Part shown: positions 34,990 through 45,934 of the stretch, piece by piece
How positions within the stretch are numbered: position 1 is the stretch's first letter
Layout: every line of letters begins with the position of its first letter
NCBI RefSeq assembly: GCF_004310345.1
Contig: NZ_SISK01000005.1
Coordinates: forward strand, 124,001 to 188,000
DNA length: 64,000 bases
DNA from: Paracoccus subflavus
GTDB taxonomy: Bacteria > Pseudomonadota > Alphaproteobacteria > Rhodobacterales > Rhodobacteraceae
Reading direction: 5' to 3'
Translations under genes and position numbers: made by a program
Notes under the pieces: generated by a model
The model's database searches: none
Told to the model about the DNA's origin: nothing
The model's input: the letters and a program-made list of their open reading frames with translations, nothing else

Positions 34990-35681
34990 GCCCGCAGCCC
35001 CGGCGGCGGGTTGTCCAGCAGCGGACCGGTCGGGACCGGCGGATGCGCGATGCCGCCATCGACCAGAATCGTCTCGGGCGCAAAGCTGCGGGCGTCGTCG
35101 GGATCGTGGGTGACCATCAGAACCGTCGCGCCGGTCTGGTCGGCGATGCGGCCAAGCAGGGCCAGCATCTCGGCCTTCAGGGCCGGGCCGAGCGCCGAAA
35201 ACGCCTCGTCCAGCAGCAGCACGGGCCGCGCCCGCAGCAGCACGCGCGCCAGCGCGACACGGCCCTGTTGGCCGCCCGACAGGGCCGCGGGGCGGCGGTC
35301 CTCCATCCCCTCCAGTCCCACCTCGGCCAGCACCTGCATCACGCGCACGCGCTCCAGGTTGGACAGGCGCAGGTCGGGGCGCAGGCCAAGGCCCGTGTTC
35401 TGCGCAACCGTCAGATGCGGAAACAGGTTCTGGTCCTGGAACAGCATCGATACGGGCCGCCGCCCCGGCGGCAGGTCGGTAATGTCCTGCCCGTCCAGGC
35501 GGATGCGCCCCTGGTCAGGGGCCAGAAACCCGCCGACCAGGGATAAGAGGGTCGATTTCCCCGATCCCGACGGGCCGATCACCGCGACCCGCGATCCGGG
35601 GGGGACGCCCAGGTCGGCGGACAGGGTGAATCTGCCCCGTGCGACCCGGATTCCGTCGAATTCAAGCAAGGCGGCCCCCAT
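34977..35681 (-). CDS. thiQ: Thiamine ABC transporter ATP-binding protein
   Basis: A 234-residue ABC ATPase. Walker A is [17 protein letters not shown]; the Q-loop region is [15 protein letters not shown]; the signature is [17 protein letters not shown]; Walker B is [16 protein letters not shown]; the switch His is in MVTHDPDDA. The D-loop reads SALG rather than SALD, and DEA replaces the usual DEP. It powers import of thiamine or its phosphates through ThiP with binding protein ThiB. The start lies inside thiP, overlapping by 20 bases. Confidence 0.95.
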   Translation of the reverse strand: MGAALLEFDGIRVARGRFTLSADLGVPPGSRVAVIGPSGSGKSTLLSLVGGFLAPDQGRIRLDGQDITDLPPGRRPVSMLFQDQNLFPHLTVAQNTGLGLRPDLRLSNLERVRVMQVLAEVGLEGMEDRRPAALSGGQQGRVALARVLLRARPVLLLDEAFSALGPALKAEMLALLGRIADQTGATVLMVTHDPDDARSFAPETILVDGGIAHPPVPTGPLLDNPPPGLRAYLG

Positions 35682-37209
35682 GGTCGAAGATCCAGAACAG
35701 GCCGAAGCTGAGTGTCATCAGCAGGACCGCGCAGGCCGAGGCATCGGCCATGCGATAGGAATTCATAAGCTGGAACAGGTGCAAGGGCAGGGTCGGCCGG
35801 TCGCTGGCGAACAGCGTGATCACACCCAGATCTCCCATCGCCAGTGCCGCCGCAAGCCCGCCGGCAAAGCCCATCGGCCGGGCCAGGCGCGGCAGGGTCA
35901 CCAACCGCAGCCGCGCGATCCCCTGCAGATCCAGCGAATCCGCCAGCCGCCCGTAATCCCCCTGCAACGTCCGCGCCGCCGGTATCAGTGCCCGCAGACC
36001 GAAAGGCAGGGCCATGACCGCATTGATCGCTACCGTGACCGGCAGCGCCAGCGCCTGCGGGCCGAACCAGGGCCGCGCCAGGATGAACAGCCCGGTCCCC
36101 AGAACCAGCGGCGAGGCGATCAGGGGCAGCATTCCTGCGGTTTCGACCCACCGCATCCGACCGCGCGCCAGCGACAGGGCAAGGGTCAGCGACAGGGTCA
36201 GCGCCAATACCGCCGAGATCAGCGCCATCACGACCGATCGCAAGGCAGCCTCCCACACCTCGGGGGGAAGAAGGGGGACATGCGGCAGGCCCCGCGCCGT
36301 CACCGCGGCCATCGGCCAGATCAGGAACACTGCTGCCGCTGTGATCACAAACGCATCGCCGATCCGATGCCAGCCGCCCGGCGCGGCGGGCATGTGGTCG
36401 GCATCCAGTCCCGCGCCGAACCCCGCCGGAATGGCGAACCACCGCGCCAGACTTATCGCGCCGATGCAGATGCCGATCTGGATCAGGCCCAGGCTGGCCG
36501 CCCGGCCCAGGTCGAAATCGAACCGGAACGCCTGATAGATCGCCAGTTCGACCGTCGTGGCGCGCGGCCCGCCGCCCAGGGCCAGGGCCACCGTGAAGCT
36601 GGTCAGGCAGACCAGGAACACCGCCAGCCAGACGCCGGGCAGCACCGCGCGCAGCATCGGGCGTTCCAGATGCCGGGCCGTGTCGCCCGGACCGAAGCCC
36701 AGGCTTTCGGCCAGGCGGAACCGTTCGGCGGGGATCGCCTGCCAGCCTTGCAGGATCAGGCGCACCGACAAGGGCAGGTTGAAGAACACATGCGCCAGGA
36801 TCACGCCCTGCCAGCCATAGATGCTGATCTCGGGCAGGCCCAGCAGGCGCAACCCGTCGTTGACCGCGCCATTGCGGCCGAACACAGCGATCAGCCCCAT
36901 GACCGCCACGATCACCGGCAGGATGAAGGGCGCACCCAGCAGCGTGACCAGAGCCGCGCGCCCGGCAAAGCGCCGCCGGGCCAGGGCACGGGCCACGGGG
37001 ATTGCCAGCAGGGCCGACAGCGTGGCCGACAGCGCCGCCTGCCACAGCGTGAACCGGACCGCGCGCCAGTCCCAGGGCCCAAGCCCGGACAGGCCCTGCG
37101 CCTGCCATGCCACCGCCACCAGCGTGCCCCCGACCAGCACCGCCAGGACCGCGGCCGCGACGGCGCCGCCGATCTCGGCGCGGGTCAGCCGGAAAAGGCG
37201 CGCAGCCAT
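35662..37209 (-). CDS. thiP: Thiamine ABC transporter permease
   Basis: A 515-residue inner-membrane permease of double-domain type, with about twelve hydrophobic segments. Each half carries an ABC permease EAA loop: ESLGFGPGDTARHLERPMLRAVLPG in the first and ADSLDLQGIARLRLVTLPRLARPMG in the second. Two-domain permeases of this length are standard for ThiP and iron Fbp-type importers; the TPP riboswitch and thiB/thiQ neighbours decide for thiamine. The start overlaps the end of thiB by 25 bases. Confidence 0.95.
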   Translation of the reverse strand: MAARLFRLTRAEIGGAVAAAVLAVLVGGTLVAVAWQAQGLSGLGPWDWRAVRFTLWQAALSATLSALLAIPVARALARRRFAGRAALVTLLGAPFILPVIVAVMGLIAVFGRNGAVNDGLRLLGLPEISIYGWQGVILAHVFFNLPLSVRLILQGWQAIPAERFRLAESLGFGPGDTARHLERPMLRAVLPGVWLAVFLVCLTSFTVALALGGGPRATTVELAIYQAFRFDFDLGRAASLGLIQIGICIGAISLARWFAIPAGFGAGLDADHMPAAPGGWHRIGDAFVITAAAVFLIWPMAAVTARGLPHVPLLPPEVWEAALRSVVMALISAVLALTLSLTLALSLARGRMRWVETAGMLPLIASPLVLGTGLFILARPWFGPQALALPVTVAINAVMALPFGLRALIPAARTLQGDYGRLADSLDLQGIARLRLVTLPRLARPMGFAGGLAAALAMGDLGVITLFASDRPTLPLHLFQLMNSYRMADASACAVLLMTLSFGLFWIFDHGGRLA

Positions 37210-38165
37210 TCGTCCAGCGCAGGCTGGCGCAGCGCCTCGGCCTCGTCCTCGGAATAGAACAGTGTCTTTTCGGGGCGCGGCAGGTCGCGCATGACCTGCG
37301 GCCAGTCCCCTGACGGCAGCTTGGCCGGCAGCGACCAGTTGGCCAGCGGGATGGCCGCCTGGAACCCGGGCGTCAGGATCCAGTCCATGAATTGCTGGGC
37401 CAGTTCCGGCTGGTCGGTGGTGCGGACCTGGGCGGCCACCTCGGCCATGAAGTAATGGCCTTCGGGAAACAGCGCGGCCTTTTTCGTGGGATCGTCCTCG
37501 GCCGCGATGTGATAGGCGGGCGAGGTGGTGTAGGACAGGACCATGTCGGCCTCGCCCTCGGTGAACATTCCATAGGATTCGGACCAGCCCTTGGTCACGG
37601 TCAGCACCTTGGGCGCCAGCTTGGCCCAGGCCTCGGGCGCGTCCTCACCATAGACCGCCTTGACCCACAACAGCAGCGCCAGCCCGCTGACCGAGGATCG
37701 GGGATCCTGGATCACGATCTTCAGGTCGTCGGGCGCCTCCAGCAGGTCGGCAAAGCTGGCGGGCGGGTTTTCCAGGCGCGTTTCGTCATAGACAAAGGCC
37801 GTCTCGCCCCAGTTGTAGGGCAGGAAGATCTCGTCCGTCCATTCGATCGGCAGCGACAGGCCCGTGGTGTCCTGCCCGTGCGGCGCGAACAGGCCGGATG
37901 CGCGGGCGCGGGCGGTCACATCGGTGTTCAGGCCGAACACGATGTCCGCCTCGGTCCGCTCGCCCTCCATCAGCACGCGCGACAGCTCGTCCCCGGTGAC
38001 GAAGCGCAGGTCGCAGGCGCAAAAGGCCTCGAAGCCTTCCTCGATCTTCGGGCCGGGACCCCATTCGCTGGTGATGGATTCACCCGCATAGACGGTCAGG
38101 ACGGGCTTGTCCTGCGCCATGGCGGGGGCGGCGGCCAGAAGGGCCAGGATCAGGGGATATTTCAT
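37185..38165 (-). CDS. thiB: Thiamine ABC transporter periplasmic binding protein
   Basis: A 326-residue exported protein with a Sec signal (LILALLAAAPAMAQ) and a mature part beginning KPVLTVYAGESITSEWGPGP. Conserved features include FVTGDELSRVLMEG, DIVFGLNTD, FLPYNWGETAFVYDE and GWSESYGMFTEGEADMVLSYTTSPAYH, matching TbpA/ThiB. It binds thiamine, thiamine phosphate or thiamine pyrophosphate in the periplasm. AAAGGAG precedes the start. It is the first gene of thiBPQ, under a TPP riboswitch. Confidence 0.97.
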   Translation of the reverse strand: MKYPLILALLAAAPAMAQDKPVLTVYAGESITSEWGPGPKIEEGFEAFCACDLRFVTGDELSRVLMEGERTEADIVFGLNTDVTARARASGLFAPHGQDTTGLSLPIEWTDEIFLPYNWGETAFVYDETRLENPPASFADLLEAPDDLKIVIQDPRSSVSGLALLLWVKAVYGEDAPEAWAKLAPKVLTVTKGWSESYGMFTEGEADMVLSYTTSPAYHIAAEDDPTKKAALFPEGHYFMAEVAAQVRTTDQPELAQQFMDWILTPGFQAAIPLANWSLPAKLPSGDWPQVMRDLPRPEKTLFYSEDEAEALRQPALDEWLRAFSG

Positions 38166-38204
38166 CGCTGTCTCCTTTGCGCAGGGTTCACGAAAGAAAG
38201 GACA

Positions 38205-38288
38205 GCGTCACCTTCCCTCCGCCGGTGTTAGCCGGATCAGGTTCAACGGGTCCGCGTTCGCGTCTCAGCCGGATGGCCCCCCGAGGTA
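38205..38288 (-). promoter_or_regulatory. TPP (thi-box) riboswitch
   Basis: On the minus strand the leader of thiB reads, from 5' to 3', GGGGGGCCATCCGGCTGAGA, then a short variable arm, then ACCCGTTGAACCTGATCCGG, CTAACACCGGCGGAGGGAA. The blocks CTGAGA and ACCCGTTGAACCTGATC...GTTAACACCG-like...GGAGGGA are the invariant core of the thiamine-pyrophosphate riboswitch. It ends about 40 bases before the thiB ATG, so ligand binding can hide the ribosome-binding site or cause early termination. No separate T-run terminator is evident, which favours translational control. Confidence 0.96.
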
Positions 38289-38340
38289 GGACCGAATGTA
38301 GGGATTTCACGCCCGCGCACAAGCGGCTAGAAGGGCCGCC

Positions 38341-40998
38341 ATGACCAGGGACATGACCGACCAGCCCACCCCGATGATGGCGCAGTACCTGGCGATCCGG
38401 GACGCCAATCCCGGCGCGCTGCTGTTCTATCGGATGGGCGATTTCTACGAGATGTTCTTCGACGACGCGGTGGCCGCCGCAAGCGCGCTGGACATCGCGC
38501 TGACCAAGCGCGGCACGCACGAGGGCCAGCCGATCCCGATGTGCGGGGTGCCGGTCCATGCGGCCGAATCCTATCTGCTGACGCTGATCCGCAAGGGGTT
38601 CCGCGTGGCCATCGCCGAACAGATGGAGGATCCGGCCGAGGCCAGGAAGCGCGGATCGAAATCTGTCGTGGCCCGCGATGTGGTGCGCCTTGTCACCCCC
38701 GGCACCCTGACCGAGGAATCGCTGCTCGAGGCGCGGCGCCACAACTATCTGGCGGCCTTTGCCCGGGTGCGGGACGATTGCGCGCTGGCCTGGGTGGATA
38801 TCTCGACCGGAGCCTTCCAGGTGATGGACTGCCCATTGCCCCGGCTGGCCCCGGAACTGGCCCGGCTGGCCCCGCGCGAGGTGCTGGCGGCGGGCCACGA
38901 GTTGCGCGATCTGGTCGATGACGCGGGCGCGGCCCTGACCGATCTGCATCCATCCGCCTTTGACAGCGCGGCGGGGCAGCGGCGGCTGTGCGCGCTGTAT
39001 GGTGTGGACACGCTGGACGGGTTCGACAGCTTTACCCGCGCCGAACTGGCGGCCATGGGCGCCATCGTCGATTACCTGGATCTGACGCAGCGGGGCAGGC
39101 TGCCCTTGCTGCGCCCGCCGGTCCGCGAGCGGGCGGGCGGGGCGATGGGGATCGACGCGGCCACCCGGCGCAACCTGGAATTGACCCAAGGACTGTCGGG
39201 CGGGCGCGAGGGATCGCTGCTGGCGGCCATCGACCGGACGGTGACGGCACCGGGCGCGCGCCTGCTGGAACGCCGCATCGGCGCACCCAGCCGCGATCTG
39301 GGCCTGATCCACGCCCGCCATGACGCGGTGGCGATGCTGGTCGAGGATCCGCGCCTGACCGCCGACCTGCGCGAGCGGCTTTCCCGCGTGCCCGACATGG
39401 ACCGGGCGCTGTCGCGGCTGGCGCTGGACCGGGGCGGGCCGCGCGATCTGGCGGCGATCCGCGCCGGGCTGGTGCAGGGCGCGGCGATCGCGGCGCGTCT
39501 GCCGGGCGATGCCGCGCCGGTGCTGGCGGATGCCGCGCGCGACCTGCTGGGCCACGACGATCTGATCCGGCTGCTGGACGACGCGCTGGTGGCCGAACCG
39601 CCGCTGCTGGCCCGCGACGGCGGCTTTGTCGCGACGGGGTTCGACAGCGACCTGGACCAGACGCGCCGCCTGCGCGACGAGGGGCGCGGCGTCATCGCGG
39701 GGATGCAGGCGGATTATGCGGCGCTTGCGGGCGTGCAAAGCCTGAAGATCAGGCACAACAACGTGCTGGGCTATTTCATCGAGACGACGGCCACCCATGC
39801 CGAACGCATGATGGCGCCGCCGCTGAACGCGACCTTCATCCACCGCCAGACCACCGCCAACCAGATCCGCTTCACCACCGTCGATCTGTCGGAACTGGAA
39901 GCCCGGATCCTCAACGCCCGCGACCGCGCGCTGGAGATCGAGCGGGCCGTCTTTGACCGGTTGCGCAGGGCCGTGCTGGACCGGGCCGCCCCCATCGCGC
40001 AGGCCGCCCGCGCCCTGGCCGAGATCGACCTGGCCGCCGGTTTCGCCGACATCGCCACGGGCGAGGGCTGGACGCGGCCCACCGTCGATGACAGCCGTGC
40101 CTTCGTGATCGAGGGCGGGCGCCATCCGGTCGTCGAACGCGCCCTGAAGCGCAAGGCCGAAAGCTTTGTCGCCAACGACTGCGCCCTGACCCAAGGCGAG
40201 ACCCCGGCGATCTGGCTGCTGACCGGCCCCAACATGGCCGGCAAGTCCACCTTCCTGCGCCAGAACGCGCTGATCGCCGTGCTGGCCCAGGCCGGGGCCT
40301 TCGTGCCCGCGCGCGCGGCCCATGTCGGCCTGGTCAGCCAGTTGTTTTCCCGCGTGGGCGCCGCCGACGATCTGGCGCGGGGGCGGTCCACCTTCATGGT
40401 CGAGATGGTGGAAACCGCCGCGATCCTGAACCAGGCCGACGACCGCGCGCTGGTGATCCTGGACGAGATCGGGCGCGGCACCGCGACCTGGGACGGGCTG
40501 TCCATCGCCTGGGCGGTGATGGAGCATCTGCACGGCGCGAACCGCTGCCGCGCGCTGTTCGCCACCCATTACCACGAGATGACGGCCCTGTCGGCCAAGC
40601 TGGACGGGGTCGATAACGCCACCGTCGCCGTGCGCGAATGGGAGGGCGAGGTGATCTTTCTGCACGAGGTCCGCAAGGGCGCGGCGGACCGGTCCTATGG
40701 CGTGCAGGTCGCGCGGCTGGCGGGGCTGCCCGCATCCGTGGTCGAACGCGCCCGCGCGGTGCTGGATGCGCTGGAATCGGGTGAACGCGAGGGTCGGATA
40801 GGGGGCGCGGTCCGCCCCGCCGCGCTGATCGACGACCTGCCGCTGTTCCGTGCCGTCCCACCCGCGCCGCCGCCCGCCCGCACCAGGGACAGCCCGCTGG
40901 AAGCCCGGATGAAGGACATCCATCCCGACCGCCTGTCCCCGCGCGAGGCGCTGGACTTGATCTATGACCTGAAAGCCCTGACCGGAGACACCGCATGA
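38341..40998 (+). CDS. mutS: DNA mismatch-repair protein MutS
   Basis: An 885-residue mismatch-recognition ATPase. The mismatch-binding motif is [15 protein letters not shown] (Phe-x-Glu); later come [25 protein letters not shown], the clamp/lever regions, Walker [17 protein letters not shown], the [15 protein letters not shown] signature and Walker [22 protein letters not shown], then ATHYHEM. Note TATWDG where TSTYDG is usual, common in alphaproteobacteria. An ATG 12 bases downstream is a weaker alternative. Divergent from the thiB riboswitch and overlapping aroC by ATGA. Confidence 0.98.
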   Translation: MTRDMTDQPTPMMAQYLAIRDANPGALLFYRMGDFYEMFFDDAVAAASALDIALTKRGTHEGQPIPMCGVPVHAAESYLLTLIRKGFRVAIAEQMEDPAEARKRGSKSVVARDVVRLVTPGTLTEESLLEARRHNYLAAFARVRDDCALAWVDISTGAFQVMDCPLPRLAPELARLAPREVLAAGHELRDLVDDAGAALTDLHPSAFDSAAGQRRLCALYGVDTLDGFDSFTRAELAAMGAIVDYLDLTQRGRLPLLRPPVRERAGGAMGIDAATRRNLELTQGLSGGREGSLLAAIDRTVTAPGARLLERRIGAPSRDLGLIHARHDAVAMLVEDPRLTADLRERLSRVPDMDRALSRLALDRGGPRDLAAIRAGLVQGAAIAARLPGDAAPVLADAARDLLGHDDLIRLLDDALVAEPPLLARDGGFVATGFDSDLDQTRRLRDEGRGVIAGMQADYAALAGVQSLKIRHNNVLGYFIETTATHAERMMAPPLNATFIHRQTTANQIRFTTVDLSELEARILNARDRALEIERAVFDRLRRAVLDRAAPIAQAARALAEIDLAAGFADIATGEGWTRPTVDDSRAFVIEGGRHPVVERALKRKAESFVANDCALTQGETPAIWLLTGPNMAGKSTFLRQNALIAVLAQAGAFVPARAAHVGLVSQLFSRVGAADDLARGRSTFMVEMVETAAILNQADDRALVILDEIGRGTATWDGLSIAWAVMEHLHGANRCRALFATHYHEMTALSAKLDGVDNATVAVREWEGEVIFLHEVRKGAADRSYGVQVARLAGLPASVVERARAVLDALESGEREGRIGGAVRPAALIDDLPLFRAVPPAPPPARTRDSPLEARMKDIHPDRLSPREALDLIYDLKALTGDTA

Positions 40999-42095
40999 GC
41001 TTCAACACCTTCGGCCGCGAATTCCGGTTCACCACCTGGGGTGAAAGCCACGGCCCCGCGCTGGGCGCCACCGTGGACGGCGTGCCGCCCGGCGTCGCCG
41101 TTGACGAGGGGTATATCCAGCAATTCCTGGACCGTCGCCGTCCCGGCACCAGCAAGCACACCACCCAGCGGCGCGAGGCCGATCAGGTGCGCATCCTGTC
41201 GGGCGTCTTCGAGGGCCGCACCACCGGCACGCCCGTCCAACTGATGATCGAAAACACCGACCAGCGGTCCAGGGATTACGGCGAGATCGCGCAGGCCTTT
41301 CGTCCGGGACACGCCGACATCACCTATCACCTGAAATACGGTCATCGCGATTATCGCGGCGGCGGCCGGTCGTCGGCGCGCGAGACGGCGGCGCGGGTCG
41401 CGGCGGGGGCTGTCGCGCAGGCGGTGCTGCGCGATCTGCTGCCCGATCTGCGCATCACCGGATACATGGTGCAGATGGGGGCCCTGCATCTGGACCGCAC
41501 GCGCTTCGACGCCACGGCCATCGGCGGCAACCCGTTCTTTCTGCCCGACGCGACCGCCGTGGACCGTTGGTCCGATTATCTGGACGGCATCCGCAAGGAT
41601 CAGAACAGCGTCGGCGCCGCCATCGAGGTGCTGGTCGAGGGCTGCCCCCCCGGCCTCGGCGCGCCGGTCTATGCCAAGCTGGATACCGACCTGGCCGCCG
41701 CGATGATGTCGATCAACGCCGTCAAGGGCGTCGAGATCGGCGAGGGCATGGCCGCCGCCGCCCTGACCGGCACCGACAACGCCGACGAGATGCGGATGGG
41801 CAACGACGGCCCGATCTATCTGTCGAACCACGCGGGCGGTATCCTGGGCGGGATCAGCACCGGCCAGCCGATCGTGGTGCGGTTTTCGGTCAAGCCGACC
41901 AGTTCCATCACCACGCCGCGCCGCGCCATCGACCGCCACGGGCACGAGATCGACCTGATCACCAAGGGCCGCCACGACCCTTGCGTGGGCATCCGCGCCG
42001 TGCCCGTGGCCGAGGCGATGGCGGCCTGCGTGATCCTGGACCATCTGTTGATGGACCGCGCCCAGACCGGGGGCGCGCGGGGGCGGATCGGCTAG
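40995..42095 (+). CDS. aroC: Chorismate synthase
   Basis: A 366-residue enzyme converting EPSP to chorismate with reduced FMN, the last step of the shikimate pathway. Signatures seen are [40 protein letters not shown], the [31 protein letters not shown] region and the C-terminal [18 protein letters not shown]. Start overlaps the mutS stop by four bases (ATGA). It ends the unit upstream of the pst operon. Confidence 0.98.
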   Translation: MSFNTFGREFRFTTWGESHGPALGATVDGVPPGVAVDEGYIQQFLDRRRPGTSKHTTQRREADQVRILSGVFEGRTTGTPVQLMIENTDQRSRDYGEIAQAFRPGHADITYHLKYGHRDYRGGGRSSARETAARVAAGAVAQAVLRDLLPDLRITGYMVQMGALHLDRTRFDATAIGGNPFFLPDATAVDRWSDYLDGIRKDQNSVGAAIEVLVEGCPPGLGAPVYAKLDTDLAAAMMSINAVKGVEIGEGMAAAALTGTDNADEMRMGNDGPIYLSNHAGGILGGISTGQPIVVRFSVKPTSSITTPRRAIDRHGHEIDLITKGRHDPCVGIRAVPVAEAMAACVILDHLLMDRAQTGGARGRIG

Positions 42096-42152
42096 CGCGT
42101 TTTCAGCATTACTCGGATGGCAAAGGCGCGGCTTGTCCCGCGCGATCCGGGA

Positions 42153-42170
42153 TTGTCATGAAGATGTTAC
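42153..42170 (+). promoter_or_regulatory. Pho box upstream of pstS
   Basis: TTGTCATGAAGATGTTAC contains two 7-base PhoB half-sites, TTGTCAT (42153-42159) and ATGTTAC (42164-42170), separated by four bases. This is the direct-repeat, 11-bp-period layout of Pho boxes (consensus CTGTCAT). It lies 80 bases upstream of the pstS start. PhoB is encoded at the end of this operon, so the unit is probably self-activating under phosphate limitation. Confidence 0.72.
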
Positions 42171-42249
42171 AAATCAGTCGCACAAGCGTCACCACCGGGG
42201 ATTAGGTCACGCACAGCCCCCAGCTTGGGCGAAGTAACAGGAGAGATCC

Positions 42250-43278
42250 ATGTCCACAGTGAAATTCACCGTCTCGGCCCTGGCCGTGATCGCCGCCTCG
42301 GCCAGCGCCGCTGCCGCCCGCGAGCAGATCCAGATCGCAGGGTCGTCCACCGTGCTGCCCTATTCCACCATCGTCGCTGAACTGTTCGGCGAGAACATGG
42401 ACTTCCCGGTGCCGGTCGTCGAGTCGGGCGGAACCGGCAGCGGCATGCAGAAATTCTGCGAAGGCGTCGGCGAAAACACCATCGACATCGCCAATGCCAG
42501 CCGCGCGATCAGCGATTCGGAACGCGAGACCTGCACCGCCAACGGCGTGACCGACATCATGGAGGTCCGCATCGGCTATGACGGGATCGTCTTCGCCAAT
42601 GGCGCGAGCGGCCCCGATTTCGTCTATACCCCCGCCGACTGGTTCAACGCCCTGTCCGCCAAGGTCGTGCGCGACGGCGAGGTCGTGGACAATACCGCGA
42701 ACACCTGGAACGAGGTGAACCCCGACCTGCCCGACCAGGAAATCCTGGCCTTCGTGCCCGGCACCAAGCACGGCACCCGCGAAGTGTTCGAGGAAAAGGT
42801 GATGCTGGCCGGCTGCGAGGAATCGGGTGCCATGGAGGCCTTTACCGCGTCCGGCATGGATGAGGACGCGGCCGAAGAAGCCTGCATGACGCTGCGCACC
42901 GACGGCAAGTCGGTCGATATCGACGGCGATTATACCGAAACCCTGGCCCGCATCGAAAGCTCGCCCAACGGCATCGGCGTGTTCGGTCTGTCCTTTTATG
43001 AAAACAACACCGACAAGCTGAAGGTCGGGACCATGTCGGGCGTCGCACCCTCGACCGAGACGATCGCTTCGGGCGAATACCCGGTGTCGCGTCCGCTGTT
43101 CTTCTATGTGAAGAAGGCGCATATCGGCGTGATCCCCGGCCTGCAGGAATTCGTCGATTTCTTTGTCTCGGACGAAATCGCCGGTCCCGATGGTCCGCTG
43201 GCCCAATACGGTCTGGTGTCCGATCCCGAACTGGCCGCAACGCAGGAAGCCGTTGCCGCCGGAACCACCATGCAGTGA
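42250..43278 (+). CDS. pstS: Phosphate ABC transporter binding protein
   Basis: A 342-residue periplasmic phosphate-binding protein. The signal peptide (TVSALAVIAASASAAAA) is followed by QIQIAGSSTVLPYSTIVAE, the phosphate-binding ESGGTGSGMQKFCEG, and TIDIANASRAIS. The downstream KHGTREVFEEKVM loop completes the ligand site. It belongs to the longer alphaproteobacterial PstS branch. AGGAGAG precedes the start. First gene of pstSCAB-phoU-phoB, behind a Pho box. Confidence 0.96.
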   Translation: MSTVKFTVSALAVIAASASAAAAREQIQIAGSSTVLPYSTIVAELFGENMDFPVPVVESGGTGSGMQKFCEGVGENTIDIANASRAISDSERETCTANGVTDIMEVRIGYDGIVFANGASGPDFVYTPADWFNALSAKVVRDGEVVDNTANTWNEVNPDLPDQEILAFVPGTKHGTREVFEEKVMLAGCEESGAMEAFTASGMDEDAAEEACMTLRTDGKSVDIDGDYTETLARIESSPNGIGVFGLSFYENNTDKLKVGTMSGVAPSTETIASGEYPVSRPLFFYVKKAHIGVIPGLQEFVDFFVSDEIAGPDGPLAQYGLVSDPELAATQEAVAAGTTMQ

Positions 43279-43287
43279 TGCCAACGG

Positions 43288-43324
43288 CCGGGACGGTGCG
43301 GAAAGCCGCGCCGTCCCGGTTTTT
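43288..43324 (+). terminator. Intercistronic hairpin/partial terminator between pstS and pstC
   Basis: CCGGGACGGTGCGG (43288-43301), loop AAAG, then CCGCGCCGTCCCGG (43306-43319) and TTTTT. The 14-bp stem has one G-U pair and is a textbook intrinsic terminator. Placed right after pstS, it should let the binding protein be made in excess over PstCAB, or protect the pstS 3' end. Confidence 0.87.
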
Positions 43325-43353
43325 CCTGTCCGCCTTGTCCGAAGGATCGCCGA

Positions 43354-44559
43354 ATGCCGTTGTCCTGGGCCCTTTTCGCCAGTCTTCTGTTGGCCACGGC
43401 GGGATTTCTTGTCGGGCGCAGCCGCGCCTTTGCCGTGGCGGGCGCCGACAGCCGCGTCCTGCACAGCCGCCCGACCTATCACGGCTACAGCGTCGCGCTG
43501 ACGGCGCTGCTGCCGGCGCTGGCAATTCTGGCCATCGGCACGATCCTGCGCCTGATGGACATGGTGCCCGATGCCGCGGTGCCTGTCGTGGGCATTCTGG
43601 CACTGCTTGCCGCGGTGGCGGGGCTTGGCTGGGGCGTGACCCGGATCGGCCGGGGATTTCAGGCCCGCAATGCGGTCGAACGCATGGTTCTGGGTCTTCT
43701 GATGCTGTGTTCGCTGATCGCCATCGTCACCACGGTGGGGATCGTGCTGTCGCTTGTCTTCGAGACGGGGCGGTTCTTCCAGGTGTATGACTGGAAGACA
43801 TTCTTCTTCGGCACCGAATGGACGCCCCGCTTTCAGGGCAATTCGGAACTGGGCATCGTGCCGCTGCTGTGGGGCACGATGTATATCAGCCTTATCGCGT
43901 TGCTGGTGGCCGTGCCCATCGGGCTGTTCGCCGCCATCTACATGTCCGAATACGCGACGCCCCGGATCCGCAGCCTCGCCAAGCCCGCCATCGAGGTGCT
44001 GGCAGGCATTCCGACCATCGTCTATGGCCTGTTCGCGCTGATCACCGTGGGGCCGATGCTGCGCGACTACTTTGCCGAGCCTCTGGGCCTTGGCAGTTCG
44101 GGATCGTCGGTGCTGACCGCCGGGCTGGTCATGGGGATCATGCTGATCCCCTTTGTCAGTTCGCTGTCCGACGACATCATCAATGCCGTGCCGCAGTCGC
44201 TGCGCGACGGCGCGCTGGGACTGGGGTCCACGCCGTCCGAAACCGTGCGCCAGGTGGTGCTGCCCGCAGCCCTTCCGGGCATTGTCGGCGCCATCCTGCT
44301 GGCCGCCAGCCGCGCCATCGGCGAGACGATGATCGTGGTCCTGGGTGCGGGCGCCGCAGCCCAGATGAGCCTCAATCCGCTCGAGGCGATGACGACCATC
44401 ACCGTCAAGATCGTCAGCCAGTTGACCGGCGACAGCGATTTTAATTCGCCCGAAACGCTGGTGGCCTTTGCCCTGGGGCTGACGCTGTTCGTCATCACCC
44501 TGGGGCTGAACATCGTCGCGCTCTATATCGTCCGAAAATACCGCGAGCAGTACGAATGA
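43354..44559 (+). CDS. pstC: Phosphate ABC transporter permease PstC
   Basis: A 401-residue inner-membrane permease. An extended N-terminal part with about three membrane helices precedes the conserved core: FFFGTEWTPRFQGNSELGIVPLLWGTMYISLIALLVAVP, YMSEYATPRIRSLAKPAIEVLAGIPTIVYG and the EAA loop LGSTPSETVRQVVLPAALPGI. GAAGGA precedes the ATG. It pairs with PstA, overlapping its start by ATGA. Confidence 0.96.
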   Translation: MPLSWALFASLLLATAGFLVGRSRAFAVAGADSRVLHSRPTYHGYSVALTALLPALAILAIGTILRLMDMVPDAAVPVVGILALLAAVAGLGWGVTRIGRGFQARNAVERMVLGLLMLCSLIAIVTTVGIVLSLVFETGRFFQVYDWKTFFFGTEWTPRFQGNSELGIVPLLWGTMYISLIALLVAVPIGLFAAIYMSEYATPRIRSLAKPAIEVLAGIPTIVYGLFALITVGPMLRDYFAEPLGLGSSGSSVLTAGLVMGIMLIPFVSSLSDDIINAVPQSLRDGALGLGSTPSETVRQVVLPAALPGIVGAILLAASRAIGETMIVVLGAGAAAQMSLNPLEAMTTITVKIVSQLTGDSDFNSPETLVAFALGLTLFVITLGLNIVALYIVRKYREQYE

Positions 44560-45914
44560 CCGACATGCCGCTGTCCGACACGGCTGCCGCGCCCAGGCGC
44601 AAGGCTGCATCGCTTCTGAAACAGGATGCGCGCACGCGCCGCCGCAACGCCGCCGAAAAGCGGTTCCGCCTGTACGGCGCCGCGGCCATTGCGATTTCGC
44701 TGGCGGCGCTGCTGGTTCTGCTGGCAACGATCCTGACCAACGGAGCCGGGGCCTTTCGGCAAACCTATCTGAACATCCCCGTCGCCCTGGATGCCGAGGT
44801 GCTGGATCCCAGGGGCAATCGCGACCCGGCCGAAATGGCGCGTGTCCTGACCACGTCGTATGGCCGGGTGCTGGACGCGGCGGTGCGCGACACCATTGCC
44901 CGGCATGACATCCGCATCGAGGGATTGTCCGACGACGACATCGGCGGCCTGATCTCGCGCGAGGCCTCGGCCCAGGTGCGCGACCGCGTGCTGGACGATC
45001 CCGGTCTGGTCGGCCAGACGGTCGAATTCGACGTGCTGACCAGCGGGCGCATCGACGGCTATTTCAAGGGCCGCGTCACCATGGACAGCGCCGAACGCGA
45101 CGGCAACACCTCGCCCCAGCAGTTGCAGCTTGCCCAGGAACTTGCTGACCGGGGCGAGATGGTGACCCGCTTCAACTGGGACTTCCTGACCAATGCCGAT
45201 GCGTCCGACCAGCGCCCCGAGGCGGCGGGCCTGGGCGTGGCGATCCTGGGATCGTTCTACATGATGCTGGTAGTGCTGGTCCTGTCGGTGCCGATCGGGG
45301 TTGCCGCCAGCATCTATCTGGAGGAGTTCGCCCCCAAGAACCACCTGACCGACATCATCGAGGTCAATATCTCGAACCTTGCGGCGGTGCCTTCGATCGT
45401 GTTCGGCATCCTGGGGCTGGCGGCTTTCATCAACTTTGTCGGCCTGCCGCAATCGGCGCCCATTGTCGGCGGGCTGGTGCTGACGCTGATGACGCTGCCC
45501 ACGATCATCATTTCCACCCGCGCGGCGCTCAAGGCGGTGCCGCCCTCGATCCGCGACGCGGCCCTGGGCGTGGGCGCGTCCAAGATGCAATCGGTAGTCC
45601 ACCATGTCCTGCCGCTGGCGATGCCGGGGATCCTGACCGGGACCATCATCGGACTGGCGCAGGCCCTGGGGGAAACCGCGCCCTTGCTGCTGATCGGCAT
45701 GGTGGCATTCGTGCGCAACTATCCCGATGGTCTGCCGGGCGGGCTGATGGACCCGGCTTCGGCGCTGCCGGTGCAGGTCTATAACTGGACGCAGCGGTCC
45801 GATCCGGCCTTCATCGAACGGGCCTCGGGGGCGATCATCGTGCTGCTGGTGTTTCTTCTGTGCATGAACCTGCTGGCGATCTGGTTGCGCCGCAAGTTCG
45901 AGCGCCGCTGGTAA
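44556..45914 (+). CDS. pstA: Phosphate ABC transporter permease PstA
   Basis: A 452-residue permease. The first 210 residues form the DUF3333 type extension with one helix ([20 protein letters not shown]) and a large soluble insert. The permease core follows: [45 protein letters not shown] and the EAA loop [22 protein letters not shown]. The longer PstA with this extension is usual in alphaproteobacteria. It starts with ATGA overlap on pstC. Confidence 0.96.
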   Translation: MTDMPLSDTAAAPRRKAASLLKQDARTRRRNAAEKRFRLYGAAAIAISLAALLVLLATILTNGAGAFRQTYLNIPVALDAEVLDPRGNRDPAEMARVLTTSYGRVLDAAVRDTIARHDIRIEGLSDDDIGGLISREASAQVRDRVLDDPGLVGQTVEFDVLTSGRIDGYFKGRVTMDSAERDGNTSPQQLQLAQELADRGEMVTRFNWDFLTNADASDQRPEAAGLGVAILGSFYMMLVVLVLSVPIGVAASIYLEEFAPKNHLTDIIEVNISNLAAVPSIVFGILGLAAFINFVGLPQSAPIVGGLVLTLMTLPTIIISTRAALKAVPPSIRDAALGVGASKMQSVVHHVLPLAMPGILTGTIIGLAQALGETAPLLLIGMVAFVRNYPDGLPGGLMDPASALPVQVYNWTQRSDPAFIERASGAIIVLLVFLLCMNLLAIWLRRKFERRW

Positions 45915-45934
45915 TCTCGGCCAAGGAGTCCACA

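Noticed and set aside
35011-37257. A plus-strand open frame of about 750 codons opposite thiP
   Set aside because: The minus strand encodes a clear two-domain permease; the opposite frame has no family features.
38188-40923. A minus-strand open frame of about 900 codons opposite mutS
   Set aside because: MutS on the plus strand is unmistakable; this frame also runs through the TPP riboswitch.
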